Shown here in pieces: positions 12,301 through 25,703 of a stretch of 64,000 nt of DNA (the stretch's first letter is position 1; every line of letters begins with the position of its first letter). Under the pieces are notes generated by a model. The model did not search any database, had not been told where the DNA came from, and saw nothing but the letters and a program-made list of their open reading frames with translations. The stretch covers positions 4,401,001 to 4,465,000 of the forward strand of contig CM050656.1 in assembly GCA_027574665.1 (NCBI GenBank). Reading direction: 5' to 3'. A program made the position numbers and the translations under genes. The DNA comes from Rhynochetos jubatus. Its lineage: Eukaryota > Chordata > Aves > Eurypygiformes > Rhynochetidae.

Positions 12301-15300
12301 CAGCAAAATTTCCCGTACTCAGGTAGCCTTTGCCCGGGTGAGTTACTGCTCGGCTGCTCACGTGTGTCAAAATACGATTGTTGTGCTGGGGATTCATGGG
12401 TCTCCTCCTGCTGATTTTGCCTTGACAGAGTGTGGGACTGTCAGAAACTGGTTTGGGTGTCTGTCCTTTTAGACTGACAGGCTCTTCTTGTACCAGACTG
12501 ACTCAGACTGAATGGCACAGCAGCATGATTCACATCCTTCTTCATTATTTGAAGAATTAAATACTCAAAAGTGTTGGAATTTAAAGACTCAGCTCCAGCT
12601 GTCTGGGTTACCCTCCGAATGAATGGACTGTGACAAGTCATACATCCGAGCTGTTGTTTTGGCTCTTTTTGTAGACTGTTTTTCAGGGTTCTACTTCCTT
12701 CCTACGGCTGACCTTGAACAGAAAGGCTAGAGACTTTAATTTTTACTCTAGGGTTATAAAAAAATGAGGTATGTTGGATCTCTCTATGCATGATCTACTG
12801 GTGTTTGAAAAGTTTTGAAGCCCTCAACTAATTTCAATCAAATCTGACAGACCATAAAGTTCTCTCAGATCTCAGACAAGCAGATTGCCCCTGAGGAACA
12901 CACAGCAACATGGGCTCCTTGCTCTTTGGTAGATGTCCAAGATCCCTAAGTAACCGGCTACATTGATTCTCCAGCCCTGAGAAATGCAGTTATAGTCTGA
13001 GATTCCAAAGGCCTTGACTGACTTATCTGAGAGGTGCTGGAAGTCATATGGCTGGTATTGGCTTTCTCCAAGTCTTGCGTGTGGAATTCAGTTGCCTACA
13101 GAATTGAACAAAGCAGTCATGAGAGTACAGCCCCTTCTGTACTTGTGTGCTTCCGTCCAGTGAGTCCTGTAGCTTCACATGATCGCTGTAGTCGTCAGGT
13201 CTGGTAACGTGGGCCTTACAGTAAGAGAAACACCAAAACATATTTACTTACTCAACCTGACCCTCCCCTAAATGTAATGAAATAAAATTGCTGATTTTAT
13301 TTTAGAGGTCAAGGAGACCGAGCAAAGGGCTAAAAACATGACCTTCGGTTTAGTGTGCTTTGCGCTCTTTGTGGCTCTCAGCCCACTGCACTGACCTCTT
13401 GTACTAGTCCTGGACATCTGCATTATGGGAGGAGAAGTGGCTCAGATTATCGGCTTTTACCATAAATTTCCTACGTTTGTATGTTTAAGGCATTTAAAAG
13501 CTTTAACATTTCTCCCAGTTACATTTTATGGTTGATTGTACACAGTGCTACCTTTGTGCAAATACCCCAATATGCCAATTTTTTCAATGCAAACAGCGGA
13601 AAGTTGAACTATTAAAAAAATACAATTGAGCCCAAGAACCATGCTAATTATATCCTTGGTTATTTTCACACAGAGAAATATTTCAATCTACACTCTGTGT
13701 TTATATGCTCAAGATGTTTCTTCTTGTCTGAACTAGAAAATACACCTCGGGGAGCTTTATTTTTGGTTACGCATTTAATGCAGAACACTATTTGCATCAC
13801 AGAAAGATCACATCTTCCCCTTGCCCATTTCAGCTTTTCCATACCAAACCTCAGGCTTTCCTATTATTTGTAAAATTGCTTTTGTTTCCAGTTGGGATCA
13901 GATTTAGAAATGGAAAGATCAGGGCATATTAGAATTTGTAGCTAGGGGAGAATTCTGCTCCAAGTGCAGAATGCTAAACCGTGGAAGGGAGGAGGGGATG
14001 CACAAGACAAAGGAAAGGGTTCAGAGCCTGGGGTTTGGATATCGGATTGCTATTACCCTGCAAAAGAGCAAGAGATGAGAACAGGAGTAAGGTGTGAAAG
14101 CAGGGAAAGAAAAGTATATTCTTAAATGGTGTAGATAATGATTTTATACTTCCTAAATTGTGAGGTAAGTGATCTTGCCTATTTGGGGAGAAAGCTGGCG
14201 CTGGTTTATCAGTCAATTAGAAACCCTCAGGACATGTTTCAGGGAGAAGGTGCAGAGAAAATGTTCATTTTGAGATCTTCATGCAGAAATTGTAAGAATG
14301 TTGCAGTTTATGCGGCCAGCGCTGACCTGCTTAACCATTTCCCTGTCATGTCCCTGTTTGCAATGAATTTATAAATGAATTTTTAATTGGATTCTGTTAT
14401 TAAGCAGTCTTTTTAAAAAAAAATTCTAGGCAAATATCACAAAATGACTGGCAAGTCTAGAGATAAGGTCTGCTCTACTTTCCAGCAGCAGCTGCAATAT
14501 CAAGGGGGTTAATTTAGATCACCAAGGTTTCATCTTCTTGCCCTCTAAGGTCTGATTCATAAAGCTGAAGAGATGAACTCAGAAATTTCCAGAGACAAAT
14601 AGGGGAGAAAATCAAGATATATGAAAAAGGGGGGTGGAAATTAAGTTTCATCTCAGTGTATGTGGTTACCAAGCAGGGCTTGAAATTCACTTATGTTCTT
14701 GTGCAGATGAGGTGTTGAGATGTTTCCCTCTGCAAAAGGGCAGTCTTCATATCCTGGGCCAATTTTCAATATTGAAACAGATCAATGATCCATTTAGTCT
14801 CCATCACTGGGTAATGCTGGAGAGAAAGGCAGAAATCCTTGATGATGCATTTAACAGTTTAAAACTACAGACATGAGATTGCTTCCAGCTAGTGTTTGTA
14901 TTCTGCCCCTAAAACGTAAATACTAATCAGTCACTATTGTAATGCTGTTCTAGCTCATGTATTTCTATGTGAAGTTGATACTAAACATCTCCCTAAGCTT
15001 TTCTAAGTACCATGCTCTGCTGTCAACATCCCACACGTTCCAATTCAGCAGGTTAATTAACTGCTGTTTAACTACCACTGTCTGTAGCAGAGCACCATCT
15101 TTCTATTAACTTTAGTTTTGCTCAAAATAAGCATTCGAATCATAGTGAAAAACAACAGCCAGAAGTCGGTGTAGTTCTGAACCATCCAGCTCAGAGAGTA
15201 CAAGAGGCAATGGACTCTTGAATCTTCCTCTTAACTGACGTAGAGGCAACATTCGTAATGTGTCCACTGGGACAATTTCTGGCTTGGATTTGATCAGGTT

Positions 15301-18300
15301 TTGCTTTTCAAGTTCTGAACAGAAGAATTCTGGATGTTGCTGATCACCCTGCTAAAGCTGGAGGTGTTGGAGAAAGTGTCAAAAGCTTCAGAGGTAACGC
15401 TGGTGCTTCCTAAAACCATGTGGATGTGCCCTGTTGTGGAGGCCACTGGATCTAGCCACGAACCCTACAGAGGTGGAGACCCAAGGAACCCCTGATGCTC
15501 TTTTCAAAAGGGTGGTTTTGGAGAGGCACGATAGTCACTGTTGCAGAGACAAAATCATTTGTTCTCTGTGTCTCTGGAAAGGATGTGGTGAATGGTGCCG
15601 GGGTTACTACCAGTTGTGTGGATATGAATTCAGAAGGAAGGTGAATAGAAACATGGGGGGGTCACAGCAAAGTGCTGAGTTTTATCCCAGCCAAATCAAA
15701 GGCAGTTCCACTGATTTTTTTCTAAAACTGAGATAAAAATTCACTTCTAACAGTGGTGGGCTACTGGCAAGCCCAGATGGGTGGATGTTGTGCGCTGGTT
15801 GATTCTGGCTGTAGTAGTTTATCCTTCACTTGCTCAGCCTCCTGCCCTTGTGAAACAGCAAAGGTAGCACCAGGACTGCACGAGTGGGAGAGGAGAGGAA
15901 TGCTGGCTTGGAGAGGCACTAAGTGGCACAGGAACACTGGGGGAAAAACACAGGCTGGGTCTTGGTTGGTTCTACCACAAACATTTTCTGCTATTCATTG
16001 TCCACTTATTTAGACTCAACCCTCCTGCTTGCTCAGTACAAGCATGGTGGAGCTTCAACACTGACTGAAGCTGCACTTGTTACTCTACTACATCATGTTG
16101 ATCATTCTGGACCTTGAATTTAGGGGCAGAAGAAGAGGTGATCAGAGAAGGAGAAAGGGAGAGCTTGGAGTGGTGTTCTTTAATGTATTTTTGCTTGAAA
16201 CCTGAAGCTGGGAGGAGAAAAAGGTTTTGTTCATTTGAGTCAGTTATGAGAAAAGACCAAGCCTTTGCATACCATCCTTATGTACCTTGTTTTATGCCTT
16301 AAAAATGTTATATGCTCTGAGAAAAGACAACTGTGTAGAGCAAACAGTGAAAAGCAAACAGTGAGTATTCTTTAAATGCAGAACAGTCTCTTCATCGAAC
16401 AACCAAAGCCTTACTACATTCTGTCTGGCTTAATTTTACAGTGGTACCAGCAGTCAGATAACCCTCTTCTTTCCTTCACAAGCAGCCAACAGCTAGTAAC
16501 TAATTTTGTTTTCTAAATGCTGATTTCAGTCGTATCTGGTATATAGAACAGTTGCAAGTTTCGACACAAAACCAGAAAATGCCAGTGCTCTTCTTATTTT
16601 TTTGATTATGCACAGAAAATGTCCAGGCTGGGTTTTCCTGCTTTCTTTTTCCAACATAAAGGACAGAAGCTAAATTTCTGCCTAGAGAATCCTCAGCATG
16701 GTGTGCAGGCTGAGGGATAAATTCCCTGAGCAGTGGAGAGGGGAGCAGTTGTTAGCCGGTTAGAAAATTTGGGGGTTGTTAATTCTTACATTACTGACCT
16801 GCCATAAGTTATCAGATCTCTTTAGTTTATTAGAAGAAAGAAATTCTCTCTGTTATTGTGCTCTTTAAACTATACATCCTAGCAAATTATAGGTGTAACT
16901 TAGAGCTGGCTGGATCTCCCCCTGAGAGGCGATGAATGGGAACGACAAACTGCAGCAACGTGTGCGGAAAGCTTTTTCCCTTCAGCTCTACCCTGACAAC
17001 TACCTTCAGCAGTCAGGAGTGTCTGGTCTACTATGGCATCTGGTGTCTGTGATGGTGCAGCTGAGTTACAGACAGTGGTAGGGACTCAAGTTGTTCCTTA
17101 TGGAAATGACGGTCTATAACCACATTTCTGCTCCAGCTAACTTCTTAGCTATGCTCCTTATTCCATGAGACACCTCTGCAGGAACCTCCAGGTGCAGGGA
17201 TCTAAATGACCTTCTTCCTGTTCCATTTCTTAGGTCTAGAAGAAATAAACTCGTAACAGAGGTCTGTAATGTACTGAGGGAGGAATGCAGACACACAGAA
17301 TCCAGGATTAAGTTCCGATAGCATCTAAGGCGGTTATCTTTCTGCATTTCCTTTTTATTGTGTGTCTGTGAAGGCACACGGTTTTGTAAACTTTCCCTTC
17401 CTGGTGCATATCTCTGTTCTTTGAGAAAAAAACAGCTGAGAATGTATGTATTGTTGAATTGACCTCATCAAATTCAGTCCACAGCCTTGAGGAAGTTAAA
17501 ACACAAACTTGCGGAGAACCTGCACAGATTCTTGTTTACTTCAGAAAATCTTAAAGATTTAATCACAAATGCTGTCCTGGTTTATTTCTGAAACCATCTT
17601 TGCAGAGAGAAGGCTGTTCAATGTGCTACATTTTGAATTAACAAGGTAATCTATAGCATCTTGCTGGAAGTGAGGGGAAGCAATTACTGGTATGCATTAG
17701 ATCACTTTAATTTCAGGTATCCATTCAGATATGTCTTCACTAGCCCAAAGAAGGGCTGGGGTTTGGACAGAGAGAGTGAACAATGATTAGCCAAAGCAGC
17801 CCATGTTCCTTTTCGTCATGAAGTTTAATCAGTTACTCGCTTACATGACACTTTTCAAAAGCTATTCATTACTCTTAAAGGATGCTTGATTCTGTGACAG
17901 GGCTGGCTGTGTTGTCGATTGCTGCTGCTTTTGCAGACAGGATGATACTCATTTATGTCTCATATCCAAGAAGATGTTATTACCAGAAGTCCCAGATTCA
18001 GTAGTTGCCAATATGAAAATGACTGATGTTGACCTACATAAGTGATACAAATCAATTAACCGGAGTTTTCCAATTACCATTTAGCATGATGACCTGCTGC
18101 AAACAGCCACAATATCCTCTTATGCAGGGCAGCATTTCTGTTTGCCTTGTTTTCTACATTCTTCCTGGCACAAATCTCTCTGCCCCACAACTGTTATCAA
18201 TCAGGTATCCTTGGTTGCTGGGATTTGCCTCACCTGTGGGCAGAGAGTTTGTAAAAGTCGGGCCTAGGCTCCCTCCTACCCCTGACAAAGCAGCAGAGCA

Positions 18301-19639
18301 GACTGCTGCAGCTGGATATCCCTCCTGCCTTTTCCCCGTGTCTGCAGAATTGCTCGGTGCCGCAGGGCATTTTCATCTGCGTGTCGGAGTGCTGCTGGAG
18401 TTGCCACTTCATTTGCCAGGCTGGTGACCAGATCTGCATCCCATTATCATTCCTGGTCCCTTCCCTCACAGCATCCTCAGACCTCTGTGGTTTCTAATGA
18501 CCTCCTATCCTCCTTTTGGGTCCCAGGGTAAGTGAGGAAGAAGAGAAATAAATGGAGATGAAGCTCATTAAAAAATATAAATTAGAAACTTCTAAGGTGT
18601 GTGGTGGAATAGTGCAGTGTGATCTAGGCATTACAAAAGTTGGTGTATGCTGCTTTAGTCGTTTTGCACACATGGGCTACTCTGGGTGCAGGGTGTTTCC
18701 CATGGTCACCTAGTGCTCTCTTTGCATGTGCCCACTCCATCAGATGTAACTTATCTCCCTGTGCCAGGCCATTACTGAAACCCACTTACTTGAGGCTGAA
18801 CTTAGCCGTTAGTCTATAAGTTTCTGGGTTTTCTGGCTGTGTGAAGAGTCTACCATGAAGACTATGAATTATTTAGAAATAGAATTTTGAAAGGGAGTAG
18901 GTGGAAAGCACCTGTGACTGGGAGAAAATGACGGTCTTCTCCAGCTGCGTTGTTTCCATTCGTGTTTTATATTTCTCCAGCACATATGAATCATTTGGTT
19001 GCACTTAGAAGGCAAACTCATTTTGGGGTGAGCACCAGGCAGAGGTGTTGCGTGGTGCCTTAGGAGGGGAAGCACGTTTTGGTTATGGCATTCCTATTTG
19101 GAGTGAATCGTAGTGGGGCCTTTAAACTTGGAACCTCCTTCTCCTGCGCATCCAGCGTTAGTAACGCAGTTGACTTGCAGAAATGAAGCTAAAGCCATGA
19201 AATGGGGTAATAGAGGAGCTGCTTCATAGGCAGCCAGTGGAAATTCCTGGAGGAAGGGAAAGCAGGTATAGAAGCAATAAGCTAATGGGAAACATTATGC
19301 TTGCTAACGAAAGGGAGGGAGTGTGAAGGGGGATTATTACTGGAGCATTCACACTTCTTTGCCGAGCTCCTGCTTTTATATTCAGATTATTTGATGGTAC
19401 GCTGACTCATGGAGTTTGCAGAGTTACTCTTTTCCATGGTATGAAACTAGCAGGTGATGTTTTTCCTCTCATTCATTTTTTTAAATTTTAACCAACCATT
19501 TCCAAAGGCTGGCTTTCTTTGCTTATTGGAAATGTCCTAGTTTTAAATTCAGTAGTGTAAGGCATCATCTTCATCTTTCACCCCTGCCTGCACTGAACTG
19601 TGTGCTTTTTGATGTCGAGAACGATACTGTGTGCAGATT

Positions 19640-19835
19640 GCAGCTCGCAGTTGGTAACGAGGAGGAGTTATCGTCACCGTGCTATTCTAACATCTCAGTA
19701 TGCTTTCTGTAATGTGAGAGGATTATTACTGATGCTCTGCTGGCTCTATTCATTGTTGTGAATGAATTATGCTTTTAAGCTGGGCATTAGCCTAAAAATA
19801 CATCCAGTAATTTAAGTGGGGATTATTATTACTGA
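19640..19835. promoter_or_regulatory. Candidate regulatory block with inverted homeobox-like repeat
   Basis: This AT-rich block contains a perfect inverted repeat: ATTCATT at 19,748-19,754 and AATGAAT at 19,761-19,767, separated by 6 bases. Several GGATTA/GATTATTA cores lie around it. Such paired cores can bind homeodomain dimers, but short inverted repeats are also common by chance in AT-rich DNA. There is no coding signal. Confidence 0.22.
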
Positions 19836-21157
19836 TCATGTTTATGGTTCTTCCTAAGAGTCCACCAAGAACGGAGCCCTGTCGTGCCAAGCACTGTATG
19901 CGAGATGCTCTCTGCCCCAGTGAGCGGCTGTCTAAAAAGATATTTAGGGTGGGGGCGGGGGTAGAGCATCCAAACAGAGCAATTTCACACAGCAGATACT
20001 TTCCTGCTAAAGAACATAAGAAAGAGCAGCATCTTTTTCCTCCTGATACTCTGCTTTGTGTGAGGAAAAGAGGCCATCTCTCCCCTGTATAGTTCTGGGG
20101 CAGTGTGGGGTCAAGTCTTACCCCCAAATATCACTGCACTTGCTTGCCTTTATCTGCTCCCACTGGCAGCAGGTGGGTTTGCTCTCTGGACTTCCCTCGG
20201 GTGTCACAGCGGGGTGGGGTGAGGGATGGTGGGGAAGCAAGGGCAGTGAGTGGTGCCGTGTGAGTCCAGCTCTGTGTCTTTCTCATCATGGTCTCCTAAT
20301 GCTGAATTATTGAGTCTGGACATGCCTTTCTTCACAAAGAGAGCATTTCAGAGGAGAAAGTGAGGAGTAAGGTTATGCAGGGCATTGGCATTGCATGGCT
20401 TGTGAGGAAAGGTATTGGGAAGGAACAACACAGGCTAGTCCATGTGCTTTCTCGTTTGCAAAGATACAGTTGCTGTCTTATTTCTCCCATCATAAAACTG
20501 TCTCTCTGAGTTTTCCAGGTGGATGCATCACAGGGGCAGGAATGTAGCCTGACAGGTAGAAATCAAAAGCAGCATGTCTTAGTGATGCTATGTCAGCTGT
20601 GAATAACAAGAAACGTTTGGGGCTTCGTTCTGAAAATCTAGATGCCATCCATTGTCGGCTCTCAGCTTCTGATGTCCTGGACAAACCTCGTAATATGTCA
20701 CGGGCAAAATGTTTGCTGCACTGTGTAGGTTGCTCCCACGGACATTTGCCTAATCTGTCTGCATGGCAACCCTAAATCAGGTGTCAGCTTCTTTCTGGGA
20801 TGAGATCTCTATTGCCCTTGTAACCTGAAATCCAGAGGACAATAGTGAATGTAGTCTGTGGCTACCAGGGTGATTTGTGCTTAATTCTTAACACTTTAGG
20901 TGACTAATTGCATAAAGTTTAAAAGCCAGCACAAACTCTCTGGAGCATTATGGGTTTGAACAGCGCTGCTGATGAAGACCCTGACAGCGGAGGGGATGAG
21001 ACCCGCAGCAGTTAGTCAGAGCTCGGTAGTGACCTCCCCACCCGCAGTGGCTGTGAAGTCCTGGTGGATAATGGATAATCGGTCCCTTTTCCAGTCACAC
21101 GTCATTTCCAGTACAGTCTGTGAGCAATGGTCGAATGTTACTCTGGTGTGTGTGTTT

Positions 21158-21410
21158 CACAGAATCACAGAACAGTTTGGGTTGGAAGGGACCATACAGA
21201 CCATCCAGTTCCAACCCCCCTGCCATGGGCAGGGACACCCCCCACTAGCCCAGGTTGCTCCAAGCCTCATCCAGCCTGGCCTTGGACACTGCCAGGGATG
21301 GGGCAGCCACAGCTTCTCTGGGCAACCTGTCCCAGTGCTCCCCACCCTCTGTGGGAAGAATTTCTTCCTGATAGCCAATCTCAATCTACCCGCTCTCAAT
21401 CTAAACCATT
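21158..21410 (-). mobile_element. CR1 LINE fragment, 3' end, well preserved
   Basis: Read on the minus strand, this is the 3' terminal part of a chicken-repeat-1 non-LTR retrotransposon. Recognisable text includes the reverse complements of 'ctggaggtgttcaaggccagg'-type, 'gtgtccctgcccatggcagg' and 'ggtcccttccaaccc' blocks. It ends on the left in the ATTCTGTGA-type octamer tail (CACAGAATCACAGAACAG at its start). It is severely 5'-truncated, as almost all CR1 copies are: only about 250 bases, mostly untranslated tail, with no reverse transcriptase or endonuclease segment. CR1 normally makes no clear poly(A) tail and no reliable target duplication, and I see none here. Open frames across it on both strands (up to 164 codons) are shadows of the repeat. 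The copy is close to the common avian consensus, so it is younger than the other two. Confidence 0.96.
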
Positions 21411-22084
21411 TGTGTGTATATGTATGTTTAGATATTATCTGGAATTACTTGGCCAGGATATTTTAGGATGTTTGATGTAGTGATACGGGTGGCACCAGAT
21501 AGATCTGTTCACTGGAATAAGAATACCTGTACGTTTAGGTAGGTGTGTTGCATGCTGCGGTACAATTATGTTTATATCACTGGGTATTAAAAACTACCCC
21601 ATGTTTTTGCTTGACAGTGCACTTCATACATAGTATATTATAGGAGTAATATTTTACCAACCAAACGCTCTGTGATTCTAATTTCTCCTGTTTCTGTTCC
21701 TCTTTCTTTGGAACCTCTGAACTCTACCAAAAGGAGCAGATTCACCGCAGGACTCTCCTCTCTTACTGTGCTTAAGATAGGTTGTATTCAACATTCAGTA
21801 AGGTTCTTGTATTTTAAATCCAAAAGGTACCTCTTTAGAGACGTAACAAAACAAAAGTTGTGTTCTTTATAAATTACATGTCAACGAGTTAGTGGTAAAA
21901 CGTTAATTAGCGTAACCTTTCAAACTCCAATCTTCAGCTGAGGAGAATGGGAGAAAAAACAATGAAAAGCAAGATAGAGCCATGCAATTTCTCCCAATAA
22001 AGATCACTAAAGTTTCTGACAAGGCTTTGATGCTGAAACGCACCCTCTCTCGTAGTAAACACTCAAGTGAGCAAATACTCGACC

Positions 22085-22290
22085 TGTCTGACAGGCCATG
22101 AATGCTTCCATTAGCATGGCATAATTCTAATGCAGTTAGCGTGTATGTTTAATGCTAAATGCATTAGCACTTAATGTCAGGAGCTCCAGACCTGCTGGAG
22201 TCAGGGGGTTAACACAAATTAAGAACTGCAAGAGAGATTTGTCACTCTTTATAGCTTTGTGTTAGAAGTCCTGATTTCATTACTGAAGCT
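22085..22290. promoter_or_regulatory. Candidate conserved non-coding element with repeated TTAGC/GCTAA cores
   Basis: Within about 100 bases there are several ATTAGCA/TGCTAA/GTTAGC/AATGCATTAG strings. One is an inverted pair: TGCTAA at 22,153-22,158 and TTAGCA at 22,164-22,169, with a 5-base spacer. Clusters of such homeodomain-like cores in a non-coding, AT-rich block are typical of developmental enhancers. This is pattern reading only; conservation and activity are not demonstrated. Confidence 0.28.
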
Positions 22291-23094
22291 TACTCTGTAA
22301 GGAAACAGTATTATTTTTGTGTTAGGCTTGTTTTCTTTCTTTTGAAAGTAAAGACCAATTACCCTGCTAGCATTTGCTACCACAGTAACACCTCCTGAGA
22401 CCTCCAACTGTGACATCATGTAAATATATATAATAAATAATACAGTAAAACCTGCAGAATATGTTACCTAAGGAAAATTTAGCTACCCAGTTTAATTAAC
22501 AGATTAACATTGCAAAATCAAGTCTGTGATGGACACCTATGGTTAGAGGTGGGCTTTGCTTTTCTTTTTCATCTCTGAACCCAGAACATTTTGGGCTTCA
22601 GTTGCATGAAAGTGAGGCCAACATGTGAAATACAGTGACCCAGCCCACAGCTACAGGGAGCTTTCTCTCAGCATCCAGTGGGAGTCAAGCAGCCCTTAAC
22701 CTTTCCACTTGACCTCGCCCCTCTTCCTATTTTAGCCCAGGCAGTGGTCCAGCCCTGCAGTGATCCTCACTGGGGATCAGCCCAGGTGGAAAATAACATG
22801 GGAGAGGAAACTGGTACAACAGAGGAGTTGGCTTAGAGGCTGGAACACGCACAGAGGGATGGACGTCACTTTTGCCATATTGCTGATGTTTGCTTAACTG
22901 CGGAGCTGGCTTTATTATTCGGCGTGCAATGAGGAAGATGCACCTGATCTCAGTTTCAGCACTCCAAAGCGACAGCGTGTCAGTGCCTTAATAGTAATTC
23001 CTTCTAGCAGCGGTAGTGTTGGAGTCAATGGGACTGCAAACAGAGCATAAAGAATGTGCCAGTCTCGGTAGGGTCAGGATGAAGAGCTGTTATG

Positions 23095-23215
23095 TTGATT
23101 GACCTCAGGAAAAAATTATCTTGAAGGGTTTTATAAATGATTTTAATTAAAACATGTATTTAGATGAGTGGAATTTATGCTAATTGGCACTTGTATGTCA
23201 CCCTCGTTCTTGAAA
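23095..23215. promoter_or_regulatory. Candidate AT-rich regulatory block (unverified)
   Basis: The segment contains TTGATTGACCTCA, ATGATTTTAATTAAAAC and TTATGCTAATTGG-like strings. These are compatible with PBX/MEIS, nuclear-receptor and POU/homeodomain sites. It is not coding and not similar to a repeat I know. Confidence is low because all of these are short, degenerate motifs. Confidence 0.2.
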
Positions 23216-25640
23216 AAGTTTTAGAAATTTTAAAAACTGGAGCTTCTCACAGTGCTTCAGGGAGATGATACTTAACTCTTTGTCCCAGAAAGGCAGTAAG
23301 GGAAATGCTTGCTCAGCCATCGCTGGTGTGTCAGGGCCCATGTGCACCAGCAGGTCTTAACTGCCCTGCCTGGGCACCTCCCTGCAGGCCCCTGCTGCCC
23401 CCGGCTCCACTTCAGCTCATCCCTGGTCCTCACTAAGTCATGCCGGAGAGTAACGTGGCAGGAAAGAAGGCTTCATCTCACACTTGGCTCCTGTTCACAG
23501 ACCTTTGCTCTGTTTTCCTTGAGAGCAAGTACTTGTGTTCGGTACGTTGCTACACCTGGAGTGTTTTGGTACCGACAGCAGCAAGATGAGCGGGTGCACT
23601 TCATGCAGCGTATCTTGACTCATCACCTGTGGGCCTGAGGAATATTTCTACGTGGGTTGCTAGCTTTTCCCGAAAGAAGGAGTAAATAACTGCTATAAGA
23701 GCAGACACCTCCTCTTGCATCCTCCAATCTGTCTTTAACATCTCTTGCTGAGATCTGGAGGTGGATCTCAGAGGGCCTGATCCTACTCACATCACTCTGT
23801 GACGGATTGCCCCAGGATCCCAATAATTAGTTTCCTTCTGCCACTACATCACTTCCCTGCCCCGGTGTCTCCCAGCTGCAGTCCTGCGTCTCCAGCACAC
23901 CCGTGCACCGGTCGCAGGGCTGGGGGTGCAACTGTGGCTTCAGAAGGGACCAAGCGTCCATCTAAAAGGATAACTGAACCGTGTATTTCCCTTTTCGGAC
24001 GTGCTGGGATTCTTCGCTTGTCAAAGGATTCTTAGCCTCAGCTCCTTTCACTAAACGTGCATTGTTGCTAACATGCCAGCACGTTCCTAGGGGAATGGCT
24101 ACAAGAACTTGTTACCACAGGCAAAGACGGAGAAGAGCTACACCACAAGGTGAGAGCCGGCCATGGAGCAGCAAACGCGCTGTAGAGCTGCGCTCCTTTC
24201 CCTGCGGCGGTTTGTTCATGTAGCCGTGCCCTAGCACGAGCCTCATTAACCCTGCCATGTCCTTGGAGTATGCTGCTATCCAATGAGCCAAGCCAACGTT
24301 TTCTGCGTGTGGAAGAGCTTAAAGTGGGTTTCCTACACCTCGTCTGAAAACCAGCCATCTCATGAGTTGTAAGCTACACGCTGCACAACACAGTGTTAAA
24401 ACACCTCTCACCTCAGATGTATCGATAATAGAGCCTAAACTGACACAGGCGGTACGTGAGCATGGAGCATTCTCTGCTCATCTTAAGCTGATTGCCAGGT
24501 AGCGTTTTAAATGAAGGGGAAAATCCAGTTAAAAGTGTATTCATGGGGAGAAATCAGCACAAAGTATCAACTGTTAAAGTGTACCTTGATTTTAATTTTT
24601 TGGCTCTCGTTTCATGAAGTGTTAAAGAAGTAGATAAACAGCAGAAGTTATAGGATAAAGTTGTTTGTGTTCTGCATTTCCATTTGAGTAGTAATTCCAG
24701 ATGAGAAAGAGAGCTCTGTGGTTTGGCATGTACCTGGAGCTGACTATCACGGTGTGGTCTGAGAGTCTGATTTAGTTGTTTTTGGATGAGGTGGAAATTA
24801 ATTAACAGATGCCAACATTATGCCTTCCCATGAAAATCGGAGTGATGAAGTAGGTTGAATCTCTGGCTCTGCCTCCAAATGGATTGACGTAAGGATTAGG
24901 AAACAAGACAGAAAGCTGTAGCTAGTGGGAGTTTTATCCTCATTCTCTGATGAGCCCTGTGGTACCTGAGGCTAAGCATCAACAGGTCATCTCAAGGAGA
25001 GTCTCCTGCAGCAGGATGGAGGTGAATCCCTTGGATACGCCAGTGTGGGCAGGAGCTGTTTCTCAGCTGTGGCTTCTTAACATTTCTGGAAATGCAAAGG
25101 GTTCCCTGAAGTCTGAGGCTTCTCGCTGCACCTTTGGGAAGGGCCATAACTACACCAGCACCTGGGAGCACCGCTTTTGCTCTCCATTTCTTCTTGGACC
25201 TTGTGTTTTATTTTAGTCCAACCTTGGTTCTCCCTCCGTCCCCTCGGTATGTGGCTGTTGGGCTGCCCTGCTGATGCCTGGACTGCAGTGATCCCTAGCC
25301 TAGCTGCCCGTGCTCTATAAAATGAGACCTTTCCTTCCTCATGCAGCCCTGTTTTAGCACACCTTGAAACTGAAGAGAGTGATAAATTGAGCTCAGGCTG
25401 TACCTTGGGAAGAATTACAGCTCTCTGAACTTCATGCATGCAGGCTGAGTGTTTTCCTCTCTACCCTGCCATCTTTAAAGTGACATTTTCTGGATCTAAG
25501 CACTTAGATTAAAATCGTGCATCTCAGTAACCCTTCTTTATTAGCCTATGCAGTATTTGTGAGCTCCAATTGTAATGCATTTTACTTCTGTTTTGGCAGA
25601 GTCCTCCTTACATTTGTTGAAATATTTAAACATTCTTTGG

Positions 25641-25703
25641 AAAAAAAAAAACCAAACCAAAAAACCAACAACAAACCCAGAAAAAACCCCAACCCACAAA
25701 ACC
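25641..25703. repeat. A/C-only low-complexity tract
   Basis: Apart from one G at 25,680, this stretch consists only of A and C on the plus strand. It starts with 11 A residues, followed by irregular CCAAA/CAACAA/ACCCC units. The complementary strand is therefore pure G/T. It is not a clean tandem repeat. A decayed poly(A)-associated or (CAAA)n-type simple repeat is likely. Frames on both strands through it give artefactual Lys/Asn/Pro- or Phe/Trp/Val-rich peptides. Confidence 0.8.

Larger units (their letters stand above)
1..21157. other. Non-coding region, no gene recognised
   Basis: This stretch is interspersed-repeat-poor, moderately AT-rich vertebrate-type DNA. Reading frames on both strands are short (none above about 180 codons). 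None shows a recognisable domain, a run of protein-like composition, or exon structure with a convincing acceptor and donor. I see no tRNA, known microRNA, LTR or satellite. Sub-blocks that read like candidate regulatory elements are listed separately (about 4,590-5,000, 5,790-5,960, 8,700-8,860 and 19,640-19,835). The rest holds nothing I can name. It could be intergenic, or an intron of a gene whose exons lie outside the window; the sequence does not decide this. Confidence 0.75.

Noticed and set aside
15180..16020. Run of open frames suggestive of a decayed retroelement
   Set aside because: No reverse-transcriptase, protease or gag-like motif, no LTR ends and no primer-binding site can be seen. 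The frames are short and in different phases.
18026..18427. 133-codon plus-strand frame
   Set aside because: No domain and no acceptor or donor in frame. An overlapping minus-strand frame is also open, so chance is the simpler reading.
20972..21480. Plus-strand 164- and 117-codon frames
   Set aside because: They read through the CR1 3' tail in the antisense direction; the peptide text is translated repeat.
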